A stretch of DNA of 64,000 bases, taken from positions 1 to 64,000 of the forward strand of contig JAYEVE010000231.1 of NCBI GenBank assembly GCA_036346375.1. Direction: 5' to 3'. Below the pieces are notes generated by a model that saw only the letters and a program-made list of their open reading frames with translations, had not been told where the DNA came from and did no database searches. Origin of the DNA: Guadua angustifolia (lineage: Eukaryota; Streptophyta; Magnoliopsida; Poales; Poaceae). The position numbers and the translations under genes were made by a program. Position 1 is the first letter of the stretch, and each line of letters opens with the position of its first letter. Below are positions 35,901 to 50,900 of this stretch, piece after piece.

Positions 35901-38900
35901 AGAAAATACCTTCTCGAGTCTACTTGATTTGGAAGCCAAGGAAGTAGCTCAACTCTCCCATCCTCATCTCAAACTTTATGGTCATCTCATCTGAAAACTG
36001 AGAAATAAGAGCTTGCAAAGTGTCACTAAAGATAATATCATCAATATAAATCTGGACCAGCAAAAATTCAGAATCTTGGTGTTTGACGAACAAGGTCTTG
36101 TCTACTTTACTAATCTCAAAATCATTACTAAGAAGGTAAGACTTGATCTTCTCATACCAAGGTCTCAAGGTCTACTTAAAGTCCACACAAAGCCTTGAAA
36201 AGCTTATAGACATGGTCTAAAAACTTGGGGTTCTCAAATTCTGGATGTTGTCTCACATAAACCTCTTTCTCAATATACCCATTTAGTAATGCACTCTCGA
36301 TATGCATCTAACACAACTTGAAACCCTTGGATGCTAAAAATGCAAGCATGATCCTAATAGCTTCTAGTTAGCTGCAGAGGCAAAGGTCTCTTCAAAATCA
36401 AGACTTTCAACCTAAGTAAACCCCTGAACAACTAGCCTAGCCTTGTTCCTAATAACTACTCTATCCTTACTTTGCTTATTCCTGGACACCCACTTGATCA
36501 CAATGACATTATGACTAGAAGGAGGCTCAACAAGCTACCAGACCTTGTTTCTCTCAAAGCTCTCAAGATCCACATGCATGGCATTGATTCAAGATTCATT
36601 TGTCAATACATGGGAAACATCCTTTAGCTTAAAGGTGGTAACAAAGCCAAAGTGAAGAGAAAAGTGAGAAATACCTGACTTTGAGTGTGTAACATGCTCA
36701 AAAAGTTCATCGATTATCTAGTCAGCAAGATGACGCTACTGCATGTGACAGGGAGGTCTAGAAGTAGAAGTGGTCTCTACCTCATGTATAGAAGAGATAG
36801 GAATAGAGCCACCAGCTGTAGAGGTGATGAAGATAAGGGCTAATATCCTTGAGGTGTAGAGATAGAATTAGAAGGCAACTCAGGTGTAGAGAGGACTAGA
36901 TTAAGAGAGTACCATCACTCTACCATCCTCATCATCTACAAAGATGGTCTCAAAGAGAGATAAACTTGAGATATCTAGTCTAGTTCTTGGACTAGCCTCA
37001 TCAAAGTTCACCTCATAGGTCTCAATAATCCTACTCGCCTCACAATTCCAGACACTATAGCTATGAGAATAAGTCAAGTAATCCAGAAATATACCATTAG
37101 AAGAATGTGACTCAAACTTATCTAGGTTTCCAAACTTCATAATGAACACTTGCAACCAAAAACACAAAAATACACAACATTGGACTTACACCCATACCTC
37201 AATTCATATGAAGTGTGGTGCATATGTGCTCTCAAAAAACTTGGTTGGATACATGGTAAGCAGTAGCTATAGCCTTAGCCCAAAATTTCGTAGGAGTATT
37301 GCACTCATCTTGCATCGTCTTGGTCATCTCGACCAAGGTCCTGTTTTTAGTCTCCACTATGCCATTCTGGTGTGAGACATCTGGAGAAGAGAGCTAATGC
37401 TCAATACCTAACTCCTCATGGAAATTCTCAAAGTAGGAGTCCTTGAACTCCATGCTGCATAGCTCGTAAGGCACCTAGGAGCTCAATAGACAACCTATGA
37501 ACCAAAACCTTGAAGTAGGTAAAAGACTTATCCTATGAAGTCATAAAGAACACCCAAGAATACCTAAAAATCATCAACAATAACAAGAACATACCACTTC
37601 CCACTTACGAGCTGCACTCTAGCAGGACCAATGTTGTCCATATATAGAAACTATCCTGGTATATCAGCCATCATAATAGTGATTAGAGGATGAGAAGCAG
37701 CAATCATCTTGCCATATTGGCAAGGAGAACAAACCATGCTTTGACCATTTTGAGTTTGGCCAAACCACAAATGAGATCATGGCTACTAACTCACGTCAAA
37801 TGATCAAAACCAATATAACCAAGTCTCCTATATCAAAAAGAGAGATCACAGGACTCTAAAGAAACTAGGCAATGAAGAAAATCACTAGAAGAATCAGCAA
37901 GAAAAACTTTTCCAAACCTAGAAATTCTATGCACCAACCCTCCAAAAGAATCGAGAATTCTACAAGAAATACGCTTAAAACTCACCTCGAACTCGTCATC
38001 GATAAACTAAGACAAAGAAAGCAAATTATATTGTAGCTTACTTACCAAGGCAACATCCTTAAGAAAGAAATTATCAATAATGAGCATAGAGCCTTTAGCG
38101 ATGACTCGACCAAAAGATGAATCCCCAAAAGTGATTAGCTCATCACCAAAGGCACAAGCTAAGGAAGAGAACCAACAGGAATCTTCAGTCATATGGCGAG
38201 AATTGCAGAGTTTCCAAGGAAAAACTCTCACTTCCTAGCCCTATGAGGCTGAATCAGTGAAATCAAAAGGTCGATGACTCAGTACTAGGGTAGATAAGTG
38301 CAGATCTAGGAATCTAATATTAAATCACATGACGAGTAGAAGTACCAATCACAGAAATAGAAGAATGAAGTCTAACATCTCTTTGAGGCTCAACTCTCAC
38401 AAAGTAAGAAGCAAAACCTGCAGAAGGTCTAAGAGCTGGAGCTAGGTTGATCTGCTAATATGCAAAGGTCAGACCATCTCAGTAATGCTACACAAACCTC
38501 CTACTGGGAGAAACAACATCACACCGTTGATATCCACCTCAATTGGAAAAATGAAGAATATCAAGTTGATGTTGGAAACTCTAACCATGAACAGCTCTAT
38601 GACTAAAACCCAAATGAATAACTTGAAAACTAAGTCCTGAACACTGTCCAACAATAGAAAACTTTCCACCTTGTCTAGAAGCCGTGGGTGCCTTAGGAGC
38701 GCATTGACCCTGGGATGACCCTGAATACCTCAAAGAACACAAACACGCTCATGCTGTGCGATCTTGGCATGCCTAAAGCAAAACTCAGTTATATGTCCAT
38801 CCTTCTGACAAAAGGTGTAAAAATACTTTTCCTTACCAGAGCTAAAGCTGTAGGAAGGGCTACCTTCTTATCAGAAATCCCTTGTACAATACCTGCTGAC

Positions 38901-41900
38901 TAAAACACCGTAGTTCTAGAACTAAGTATAACCACAATCTCACCACTCTGGGAACCATGCATAATAGTATAAGGATGTGCCCTAACGTACTTTAAGAAAT
39001 CAAATCCTAGACCCTAGTTGAATATACATATTTTGGATTGGTCCAAGATACGATTGAGTTTCTTCTTGCCCCTAACAAACTTCTCAAAAGTACTCATGAA
39101 GTACTCACAGTCTTGATAGAGAGACACAAGAGGAACAAGGGGAAGATGAGGGTTAAAAATTGGAAGCAAAAAAATAAACAGCACGTGCATATCTCTCCCT
39201 ATGCACGGCTGCCTCAATCTTGATGGCCTTACAAGATATACCCTCAACATTCATAATGCTAAAACCCTAGGCCTTGAGCTTCATCCTAAGCTCCTCATTA
39301 ATCTTAATTATGTTCCCCTCAATCTCAGCACATCACACACAAGCATCTTTTGATTTAGCTAGTAGGTCTAAGTCAAATCAACATACTTAACATGCGAAGC
39401 ATCATTGTCAAATTTTAGTTGCCTATAGCCCAAACATGAGCTGACTCAGTTTTTAGAAACCAAAATCATTCAAGTTCATCATTTTTAGTAGAAAGTTTTC
39501 TAAGGTGAATTTCATAGCATCAATTTGAGCAAGAAACTTAGGACAATTATCACATGAAGCACAAGTAAGAGCATGAAGAAGACTAGCATCAACAGGAATA
39601 GCATCATAAGTAGTAACACTAGAGGCAACCCTAGAATCGTCAAGTTCTCCTATCAAGCTAGCATTATTTGCAATAAGAAACTCAAACTCAGACATCAAAC
39701 TATCATGCAAGGTCATTAGATTCTCCAACTCCACAAGCAAATCATCACAAAAGAGAACAATCCACAAGCAAAGCATCAGAAAAGAGAACAATAATCAGTG
39801 CTAAGGCAGGGACTAGATCTAAGTGAAGCAAGGTTTAGTGACAAACTATATACTTCTCAAGCTCCAAACATCTAGCACTAGCTCTAACGCAAAAATTTTC
39901 TAGCTTACAGAAAGTATCATTAAGCTCAGAACAGAAAGGTACCTCATTTGACTCGCTGTAGAGATCGTTGTCACTGATACTATTCTCATCAGTCATGATG
40001 CACATGCTAGTGAAGTCATCATCGTCCTTGGACATGTCATGAGCGCGTTAACGACGCGGTAGAAGAGCTGCTTGTTCTTTAAGAACTTGCAGTACTTTTT
40101 CTCATGCGCAGGTGCCAGAGCTGGAGCCTTCTTATTATGATTCATGTTGATGTAGTCATTCTTGCTCACACCGTCATACTTATTCTTGCCCTTCTCTAGC
40201 TTGGGGCAATTTGTCTGTGTGATGTTCTCATCAGTAGGAACCCCTTATATGGGAACTTAACCTTCTACCAGATCGAGAAACCTTGGATAGTGATGTATGA
40301 CTCCATTCAAGATTTCCAAAAGGGTTAGTCAACCCTAGAAAATAATGGAGGCTTGGTGGAATATTTTTTAGTTGCTACGGCTCTCGAGACCGGTTAAGAT
40401 TTAGAAAGAGCAAAACTAGGCTCAGGTACCAATTAAATGGTTGAGTTAGGTGATCAGAGGGGGCGAATGATCAACAACAATTTCCCCCTAAAATAAAAGA
40501 ATACAGCAACCAAAACCCCACTTCATCAAAGCGAGTGAAGATAAATTTTCAAAGAAATCAGCTAGGGCCAGCACTACCGTAGTTATAAATCTAATAGTAC
40601 CAAAATGAATAGTGAAATTAACACTACCGTAGGCAAAAAATGTTGTACTATCGGTTGAACAAGAAAATCAGCACAATTTCATATACAAGAATTGATGCAA
40701 CTTTTGATTTTATGATCTAAATCCCGTGAAACTTTGTATACACCTTTCTATTGATGTCAGAAACCTATTCCAACCATCAATCAAATAGATCGACATCAAA
40801 GTTCTGATCTATTTCAAATCTAAAGAAGGTTGCACCAAAACCAGGTCAAAACCACAAAATTCAATCTGAGCTTGCTCATGGGGATTTTATGATAAAGGTG
40901 ATCTTCTGCATATCATAGCAAGCAAGAACAACAAAGAAACATCCCCCAAATATGTAATAACAAGATCTAGCACGAATCCTTCATTTTCAAGCCAAAAACC
41001 AATTTTTGAGAAAAACTTTGGAAATCATGTTAAAGCTTGCCTAGATTATTGGCATATGATATACAGAGAATTCATCTATCAATCATTCATTCTTAGCAAC
41101 ACAAAATCAACAAAGAAAGAAACCAGAGAGAGATAAAAAAACTCAAGAAAGAAAAGAGACAAAACTTGAGCAAGATGAGATTACAAATTTGGTTTCTATT
41201 TCATCTTCAAAGGGATGATTATAAAGCCTCTCCACAGAGGGGCAAAGCGCTCTCTAGAGCACACATACACACAAAGACTCTCCTCTCTTTCTCTAGGAGA
41301 TCCCTTCTCTCACAAGCCTTTTTTCTTCTTGTTACCTACCTCGACATCTCTCAACCACTTATATAGAGGAGCTAACCAAAAAACCCTAACCTACACACAA
41401 AGGGGATTCCATCCACACTCAATGTGGGCTACCTGCTAATCCAACACCATAACAGGTTTTACACTCTCACGTGTACACTTCTCAAAGTGGCCTTCTCCAT
41501 AACGCTACAATTAGCTCAACGAATTTGAATCACATCCATCTTTTTTTGGCTTGACCTAAACCGCTTAGACCAACGCCGCAATTTTCCCAAACCGTCTCCA
41601 CCTTCAATAATGGGAAAATTACCAATATGCTTCTCTACCAGTCTTTTTGCATTTCCTCTGTCCCGAAGCATCGTCCATGATCTATTACATTCCATGTGGC
41701 TCCAATAATTTGCCACCAAGCCTCTGAAGTGTCTAGATCCCCTGAACAATCCTCACATGCAAACAGGCTCAAATCATTTGGCACGCCACATGTCCTTATC
41801 CGCTCGACCATAGTGGCCCCAACTTCCTTAACCGTTCTGGATCGGCTCCTCCATGACCATAGTCCCGACCCACCTTATCATTGCCCACCATGTCCATCAC

Positions 41901-44900
41901 CAGTAGCTCATGTTTTAGCTCTTTGTCTTCTTGGCTTGCTGCCACTCCCCGACCTTAGTCATCTTCTAGCGTCACATTTACCATTTTTACCTTAGCTTTC
42001 CTAGCCAAGTCCTGGTCTCCTCTGCCTCACCATAACCTAGCTCGAAAGTCCTGCAACCATGACAGACAAGTAGAGCATCACATGGCATTGCTTGACATAA
42101 ATATACAATAACCATCACTTAACCACAATTGTCAATGCTCGTACATTTTCTTCTAGAAAATAACTACCACTTCACAAAGGCTAGTAGTACCGCCTTCCTG
42201 GTACTATTATATTTTTATTGCTGGTAGTATGCCCTCACTCACACTAGAAAACAACCATTCTAAAAAATAGCTAATGCCTCTCAAAGCCTGGTAGCACCGT
42301 ATTCCCGCTACTAATTCCCTTGCCATGTCGGTAGTATTGCCCTGAACTGACATCAACTCAAATTGCTTAAAATACTCATCACAAACAATAGGTCTACAAA
42401 TCTTGACCTTTGAACTACACATATGTGGTCCAGTAATTGCCAAGAAGGATAACATGGATGTTGTAGGCTAGGTTTCAAATTTGTTTTCAGACTATATCTC
42501 GAAGGCAATCAAAATCCAAATTTCGGTGAGATTTCATAATTTCAGAAAAAATCCAAACAAAATTCAAATCTAGATTTTTTCAACCGGGATTTTTGAGACT
42601 TCGGTGAAAGTTTTGAAATTTCAGATGAAATTGCCAAAATCTCGGCAAATTTCACCCCTATCAAATGGTCTGCTTAGGTTATAAAAGTGTTGGTACCTTT
42701 CATAGAGCAACAACGCGTTGATGCCTTAGTGGCTAAGGCATTTGAGCTCCTCCTTGAGGTCCTTGGATCGAGTCCTAGCCTCACCACTTTTTTGTACAAT
42801 TTTTTTGCCCTTAAAAAAATGAAGTTGGGCTAGGAATTGATCTCTCAACCTCTTGTATGTCAACTGAAGTATCCACCAACAGAGATACACTACGTTGTTG
42901 TCATATTAGAATGACCCTACTATATAAGGTGGATGGTTAATTGTGGGCATCCAGAAATATAAATCGACCCTCACACGTGTGTTGGACTCAGAGGTGACAC
43001 CCATACTCCACTTAAGTGTATGTTCACTGTCACCCAAAAGTCCTGTGCATAGAATATTAGTAAGATGGCCCTCACCCAAACAAATATGAGCCACCGATGG
43101 CAATCGGGTGTGACGGGTACGGGTAGTGCTCGCCCATACCCATACCCGCGAACCAAAATCTCCCCCACGGGTATACCCGCGAAGGATCGCGGGCGAAAAA
43201 TCTCGCCCATACCCATTACCATGGTGTCAGGTGCACCATGGTATACCAGTTTACTCCACCACCCTCAATAATCTTCCAACCAAATGGTACTAGAAGCTAA
43301 TGAGTTATGATACTAACACAATCTTTTTGATGAAGTTATAGGTATTAGCAAGATTCTATGGATTAAAGAATGATTATCAATGATTCAAAATTTCAAATGT
43401 ACATAAGAATAATAATTAAAATAATATATACAGACAAATAATACACAGATGAACAAGTTCAACAATTACTGAAATGAGATACTACAAATTGGGAATCGAG
43501 GGGCCAACTAGGCGCTGTTTTAGATCGTATGTCAATATGAGGTGGCGGAGTGTCAGGCGAAGCTGCACGGTAAAGCTCCCCATACCCATACCCGTACTCC
43601 GTCGGCAGAGTTTGGCCTCCATAAACATACCCGCGGGTAATAAAAGAGGAACATACCCACCTCCATTAGGGTTTTTACCCGCGGGTACACGGGTAATCGG
43701 GTAAGATTGCCATCCCTAACCATACACACTTATGCATCCATGAGAGTTTCGATTCCATTCCAAGCAAGCATACTGGGATTGAGACCAACCCATCCAAGCA
43801 TAGCACTTGCCGTCCATCTCAGGACCTTGGTATCGCCCACACTCTCTGAGGGGAGCACGAGCAATTGCCAAAGAACGATGATCGCATGAGTTTATGCATT
43901 TGATAGTTGATGACAATTTCAGGTACCCGGATATGTATCTAGTTCTAATTCCCAAGATCAATGCCTAGCACCCACATATCTCGCATTTGAGATGTATCAC
44001 AACACATGCACACAAATCTATGCAGTTAGATAAGGTATGAACATAAACTAGAACTATTCCAACTACTTAATATTACAAGTAGCGGCCGTGCTGCCAAATA
44101 TTACATGCCAAAATTAAATTGCAGCAGAATTTAAACATATACCAAAAGTAGGACAACGGTATACCCATCCATAAAACCCAAAGGCAACCGACTTGGAAAA
44201 GCCTATGTTCATCCGTCAACATAATCGTCGGACCCTGGAATAAAGTACACATCGTCGAGGCATTCCTCCATACCATTGTCTATATTATTTCAGATTAAGC
44301 AACAATGAGTACATGTATGTTCTTGCAAGACTTTAGTGTATGGAAATAATTTAAATGCAAGACTAGACCAAGGATATCAAGTTTCTACACTAGTCTTAAT
44401 TTCAACATAAAGCAGATTTTGTTTCACAAGTGAATGTTGGATAAAACGACAACGAAATTGTAAAGAGCATTTAATAAGAAACTAAATAACAGTAAGTAAA
44501 ATTCATATGCATCATTTCACAGCACTCCATGACTGTGAACATCGAATAAAAATAGCCACCCTTGGTTTATGAGTTTACCAACCCATTCCAAAACCATTTC
44601 CAAAAGTTTTTACAAAAATAAAGACTATACTTGACAGTATTTCCCCAAGCTGGTCTTGATCGTGAGCACGACTAATTAATTAGATTTTAATCTCTGCAGA
44701 GAGTATACACTTTACCCACATGACACATTTCAGCAATCATGTTAACCATTCAACTAGTTAAAGCTTAGCCTTGCACCAGCGATAGTGATGTTAAACCCTT
44801 GCCACAGTCTAGAGACCTAGACCAACATGTGCTATGCTAGACGATGGTGTACGCCATCGGGTCCGCTTCCCATGACAAGGCATGCACCATTTTAAATTTT

Positions 44901-47900
44901 TATTTTTCATATTTTAAAATTTTTGGGATGTTACATTAATTAATGGCGCAAAAGTTGCATTCATCTAGGAATCGAACTGTGGACCTCTCGATCTAAGGAG
45001 TCTACCATCTAAGCTACCGCTCACTCTGGTTCAAATCCGGTCCAAAGTACATCAAATAGGGTAGATTTAGTAGCTATTTTGGTCCACCAATCTGAAATCT
45101 TGATGAGATTTGCTGAGATCTCGCCAAAATTTCTGAATTCATTATAGCAATTTAAACTTTTTCAATTTTTTTATTCTGCTGGGATTATGAATCTCTGGGA
45201 GGAGGGCCGAAATCCAAGATTTCGCTAACATTTCCTGAAATTTTGCTAGAATTTCTATCCATGGTTGCAGCAATAACCAGAAGATAAAGATAGGTCATCA
45301 AATCACTAGTGATTAATGCCACAAGGATGTTGCCTAGTAAGCACAATGGCCCAAATTTAACAAACCCCATATCCAATGAAAGCAACCAAATTGGTGGTAA
45401 ACAATGATTGACAGTGGGAGTACGGACATAGACAGAACCATCTTTGGGACAACGAAATTTGAATCACTGGAATTGGAGCTCGAACGAGGGAGAACAGGCT
45501 CTTGGAAGTCTCTCGAATCAGGGAAATTAGAAAAAATCAAAAGGGTGACATGTGGCAGATTGTGATTGGCTGGAATTTTCGGTTTTTCGAGAAAATCAGA
45601 AAAAGGAAAAGAAACACCGCACGCTAGTGGCCCGATCCACCGTGGACTGGATTCACCGAAGCGACCAAGAGGCGACGCGACAGACCAGCCGACGTGGAAT
45701 GCCATGCGGCGGTTAGGGCTGAGGTGGCAGCAGGCGTGGTGCTGACGTGGCTGCCACGCGGAGATGACGCGATGCTAGTGCAGGAGGCGAGGCGACACTG
45801 ACTAGGCAGGGCGTGAGGCGACACGGCGTTGATGTGGCATGGCGGCGCTGACTGGGCATGGGAACAGGGCGGCCATGCGGCGCTCATCCGACGATGGCTC
45901 AGGATCGGACGGCAGAGAGGCAACGACGCGGGCGGCGGCGACGTGGCTCAATCTGAAACCCTGCGGGCGATCGGACAGCCACCACTTAGCAGAGGGGGTC
46001 GACGGCAGGCGGCGGCGCAAACCCGCCGGAGGTGGAGAAGATGACGAGGAGACCATCCGAAACCGCGATTAGACACGACCGGACCTAGGGCAAAGGGAAG
46101 AACACACTGTGGCGAACCCGATGTGACCAAAAACCACGACAGAGGCTCACCAGCGAGGGAGAACCGCGGCGGAAGGTTCACAGGACGACGGCACAAAAAA
46201 AGCTCGAGACGGCGATGCACGGGCGACGAACCTTGAAAAGGGTGGAACGAGCGGGTGCGGCATATTAAATAGGTGCAGATCCCTGAGGAGTCTAGCCTGG
46301 ATACGGCGTGGCGGGAGCGAAAATTGCGGTGGCGGGTGTGGGCGATTCGAGCAGAGGCGAAGTCCGATGTGGAAACGGCGGAGCGACATGGCGCTATCCC
46401 GATAGTCCATGCGGCGCCAATCGAACGGCCAAGAGGGCGAGGCTTGCATGGCGCAATCTGGAGCATCCGAGCCAGATCCAATGGGCGCCACGCTAGGGTT
46501 TTGGCGACACTACCGAGGCAAATGGTGGGTCATGAGCAGAGCGAAGCTGCCGAGGCAAGAGCGGCCAGTTTAGCCGAAGATGAATAGGAACAGGCCGATG
46601 GGGAAATAGGAACGGGCCGACGCAGCAGGCCAAACCGGGCCGAAAGTGGAATAGGAATGGGCCGAGGAGAGAGATTCGGCCCGAGAGAAATAAAAGAATT
46701 TAAAACATTTTCGAATTTAAGAAATTCCAAGAATTCGAATAAAAGCAAATATTTTCAAATAAATAATTTCAGAAAAATCTCTAAGAATACAGAAAAATTC
46801 CTTAAAGCACAAAAAACCCAACTAAAACCGGAAATCTTTTGTTTGATGGATAAATTAGTCAAATTAAATTCTTTTATTATTAGAAAATTCAAATTAAGCT
46901 TTGATTAATTTTAAGAAAATGCAAATGGTTCATTTTCGAATTTGAACATTCAAAAACTCAAATTTTGGAATGTTACAGGCCGAAATCCAAGATTTCGCTA
47001 AAATTTCATGAAATTTCACCAGAATTTCTATCCTTGGTTGCAGCAATAACCTGAAGATGATGACAGGTCATCAAATCACTAGTGATTAATGCCACAAGGA
47101 TGTTGCCTAGTACGCACAATGGCCCTAATTTAACAAACCCCATATCCAATGAAAGCAACCAAATTGGTGGTAAACAATGATTGACAGTGGCAGTACGGGC
47201 ATAGAAAGAACCTTCTTTGGGACAACATTGGGGTAGATAGCGATGTAATCGGATCGGATACGGTCGAATATTGTTCATCCCGTATCTGTATCCATATTTT
47301 TTATTGAATACTGAAGTCGGATACTGAATGGTGTCTGATGTGAATACGAATGCTAATATATCGGATACTATCACTTACTTAATCTGAAGTGAATATAGAC
47401 CGGATTCAATACTGGAACGAATATTTTTAGCCGGATAATACACGAAAATATAGATCATTTATTGCACATGTAACATACTGAATGGTAGATTACTTATGAG
47501 TTATGAATAATTATTGACAAAATGTGAAGAAAATAGTACAAGAATTTACTATAGTTGCATTGTACATAATTAAGAATTAATAATGAACGCACTAGAGATT
47601 ATATAAAAGCTAAATGTAGAGTCATAATAGAATTATCAAAGACAATGGCACTAGCAAATTAGAAGTCACAAACTAGTAAGGTAAACATGATAGAATCATA
47701 TAATACCATATATCAAATTTATGCACTACTAATTCTAGTCTACTTAACCAATTAGGTGCATGCATGTACAACGTAAGGTAATAACACAACCAGTCCACCA
47801 GTGCACCATTTGGCACTTGTCCACGGCACCACCTTTGGTTTTGGGTGCTGCAAGGCGAGGTCGCATTGCCTTCGCTTTTGACTCGCGCCAGATGGATAAG

Positions 47901-50900
47901 CCGAAAATGGGCACGTGGTAAATTTTTGGTTTGGCACCGCACTGGCGCTTTGGTGCACATGGCATTGGCGCTTTGGTGCACATGGTATTGGCACTTTGGC
48001 AATGGCAGTGTGGCACTTGGTAGAATGGTAGTTGGTACTTGGCACTGGTACTGGTAGAGTACCAAGAGTGGTACTGGTATATTGGTACTAGTGCCTCCAG
48101 ACTCTGGTGATTGGTGCTTTTTGATTGGAGAGTTACAGACTCACAGTCTTGGAGAAGTCTTTAAAGTTTTTGGATAATATCTATATTTTATATCCGGATA
48201 TTATCCGATTATAAACTCAGATATTCATGTATCCGCCGGATAATTACTATCTGTATCCGTATCCTTATCCGAGATAACTATCCTTATCCGTATCCGTATC
48301 CGGAAAATTCTTCGAATATCCGAAAAACTATTCAAATCGCTATCCGAATTGATTCGATCGGTCGGTCGGTCGAAAAATATCCGTTGCAGTTGCACCCCTA
48401 AGGGTAGAGCGCGGGACGGTGATAGGACAGGCGTGGGCCGGCGCTCGGCATGGTGCTAGTGGGTGACGAGTCGGAGTTGAGGCGGGGTATGAGCCACAGC
48501 CCACAGGTGAGGCGACCGTGGGCCGGGCACTAGATCGGTGTCAAATCAATGCTGCTAAATTCGCCAAGTTGTCGACGAGCGCCGTGGGTCATCTAGTTGA
48601 GGAGGCTTTGTACGTCGCCGACTCTTCGTATCGAAAAACCTTGCTTCAACTTGAACCAATGCTCTAATACACTTGTTATGAAATAAGATATGAATGATCT
48701 AGAGAAAGAGATAAATGAATTTAAAATTGAATTACCATTGGGGAGAAAATGGAGAAGCACGAAGGTGAAAATTACTATACAAGAAGAATCACAATCATAA
48801 CACGATAGGACTGCCACAACTCATACACAACTCACCTCTAAACCCTGCGACTACATAAGAACATATGTATACAGCTCGGAATAGGAGTCCTAGGCTAGAG
48901 AAATTTTACGATGTATTACACTGGTAACATATATTACGAGTAGAAATTAGATTTATTCATTGATTTGTCAAGATTATTTTTACTACTCTATTACCGCATG
49001 AGATATAAATAAATTATAGCTAATATAATTCATTAGATCGAAAAGAATAAATGATTTATATTAAATTTAATGCACTGTAAAAGGACTCGACGGACTAATA
49101 CTTACCGAGACAAAATCGGTATGGCGTCGGACGACGCCTGGACTCTACGCTGGGTGGCGTTGATTCTAATTCAGAATTTGGATCACACTTTACCGGTGCC
49201 ATATCAATATTGTAAAATATGTATGTAAATTCAAAAATAAGTAAAGTGCGCCGTAGGTCTCTAAACTTATACTAGCATGACACTAGGATCTCTGAACTTG
49301 ACTATTGCACGTTTAGTTGTCTAACCTTGTATAACTGCATTAATACTCAGTAGAGATTCAAACCACACTTAATTAGCAACTAACGATATCGTTGAATTTG
49401 ACCTTATTTAAGTAAAATGTTAACCATGCGATTGCTAACTAAAATGATTGAGCTTGTAAAAATTATACAATGATGTGTCAAATCTTCGTTCAAAACCAAA
49501 TACTAATTCCCGATGATGTCAAATGGTGGTCACATAGTCAAATTTGTGATTTAGATTGAGCTAAGGTGTCGTGCCATCTCGAATTACAAATAGAGTAGGA
49601 TTTGGATGACTTTATGGATACAAATTATACAAATCTTAGATTCATGTACACATGCCCACGCACGTTTAGGGACCTGTGAGGCGCTTTACTCTGCAAATAT
49701 TCACGGGCTCTACCGCATTAACTCTTTTGAAACGTTTCCCCCAAGTATTTGATTCCTTACGCCAGCAGCGGAGCCGGCGCGGGGTCCCCGGCTGTTGGCT
49801 AAGATGCGATCATCAACTTGCAGCACTCCTGTTTCCTTCGAGTTGCCTGATCTGCTTGAAGGAAACTATCGCTAGTCTCCTGATGCCCTGAGTTTGCTTC
49901 AGAACGCCCTGCAGCAAACGACAACAGAGGAAGAGCCAAGATACAAAACTGCAACGCAAGAGATTTTTGGTGCTGCCCAACTGCCACAGCTTTTCATGTG
50001 TATATTCACCTTTTTATAGTGCCAATTACAGATAAGTTGAGGTTACAAACATGTTGTATCTCACCCAAACTGGTAATCGGCTTTTCTGTTACTTTAACCG
50101 ACAATATCTAAGCTAACCGGACTCTGAAGTTTTCAAGTGACAAAACTGAAAACTACTTAACAAAACTGAAAGCTATCAGGATTACACGACAACACCGGTG
50201 GCCCATGAAAAGAGCATATATATATTAAACTTTAAAATTTTTGGCAAGTTACAAGTGTTACATATTGTACTTACTATATATTAAACTTTCAATATCAATC
50301 ATTAGTAGAGATTCACTTCATTCTTAGGCCCCCTCCTTTAGAAATTTCTGGCTCTGCTACTAGTTACGCTTGTTCTTTTTTTTTTAAGAAAAAAAAGCAT
50401 AGTACAGTACAAATTGGTTCATTTTGCTATGATTAAGTATATAGCGCTCATCTTTCCCTCACAAGCCGTTAAAGTATAAGCGAATTGTTCATCTTTCATC
50501 AACTTAAGCGTTTGGTGAACTAATTGGTACATGTAACTCAATATTGTATAAGAGCTGAGAGATCTTGAGTTCCAGACCCAATTGGTGCAATTGACAAAAA
50601 AATTATAGCACACTTCTATTCCACGTGTTCGCCAGGAGCCTACCCGGGAGGGGAGTATTGAAATATCAGTGAATTGTTAGCCTACACATGAGAGGAGTGT
50701 TCAGGGGCGGACCCAGAAAGAAATTATAGGTGGGGCAGGTTTAAAGTAGTATTAAAACGCCAAAAAGAATGCAATGTACGTAACAACAATAGTACTATTA
50801 AAGAAACATACATAAAGAAACAATTCAGTTCTAAGTTAGATTCAGTTCTAAGCAAAAAGCACAGAACTTCTAACTTCAAATGCTAATCCACATCCAACAA

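Larger units (their letters stand above)
27545..42400 (-). mobile_element. Ty1/copia LTR retrotransposon, antisense to the gene, nested and decayed
   Basis: The left LTR is 27545-29416 (TG...CA, 1,872 bp) and a purine-rich tract (minus strand CATGTGGGGAGATTG) adjoins it. The right LTR starts at 40438 and is truncated near 42400. A primer-binding-site remnant TGGTACCTGAGCCT (minus strand, about 40419-40432) lies beside it. Minus-strand coding remains, in order: gag with the zinc knuckle CQKDGHITEFCFRH (about 38760-38830), the gag-pre-integrase region, the integrase C-terminal region (37167-36901), reverse transcriptase with YIDDIIF (36168-35920) and RNase H (SRLDIHFAMYLYAQFQ, then about 35610-35370). 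Many stops are present. The gag and knuckle style suggests the Sire/Maximus lineage, tentatively. Confidence 0.83.

Noticed and set aside
42716..42786. Functional tRNA gene
   Set aside because: The A and B boxes are only approximate, the acceptor stem does not pair, and an inverted diverged copy follows directly.
44954..45029. Functional tRNA gene on the minus strand
   Set aside because: The B box is good, but the cloverleaf ends do not pair. It is better read as a tRNA-derived repeat.
45600..46680. GC-rich segment with many long open frames, possible captured gene
   Set aside because: No frame has a recognisable domain, and frames of similar length occur on both strands. GC content alone explains them.
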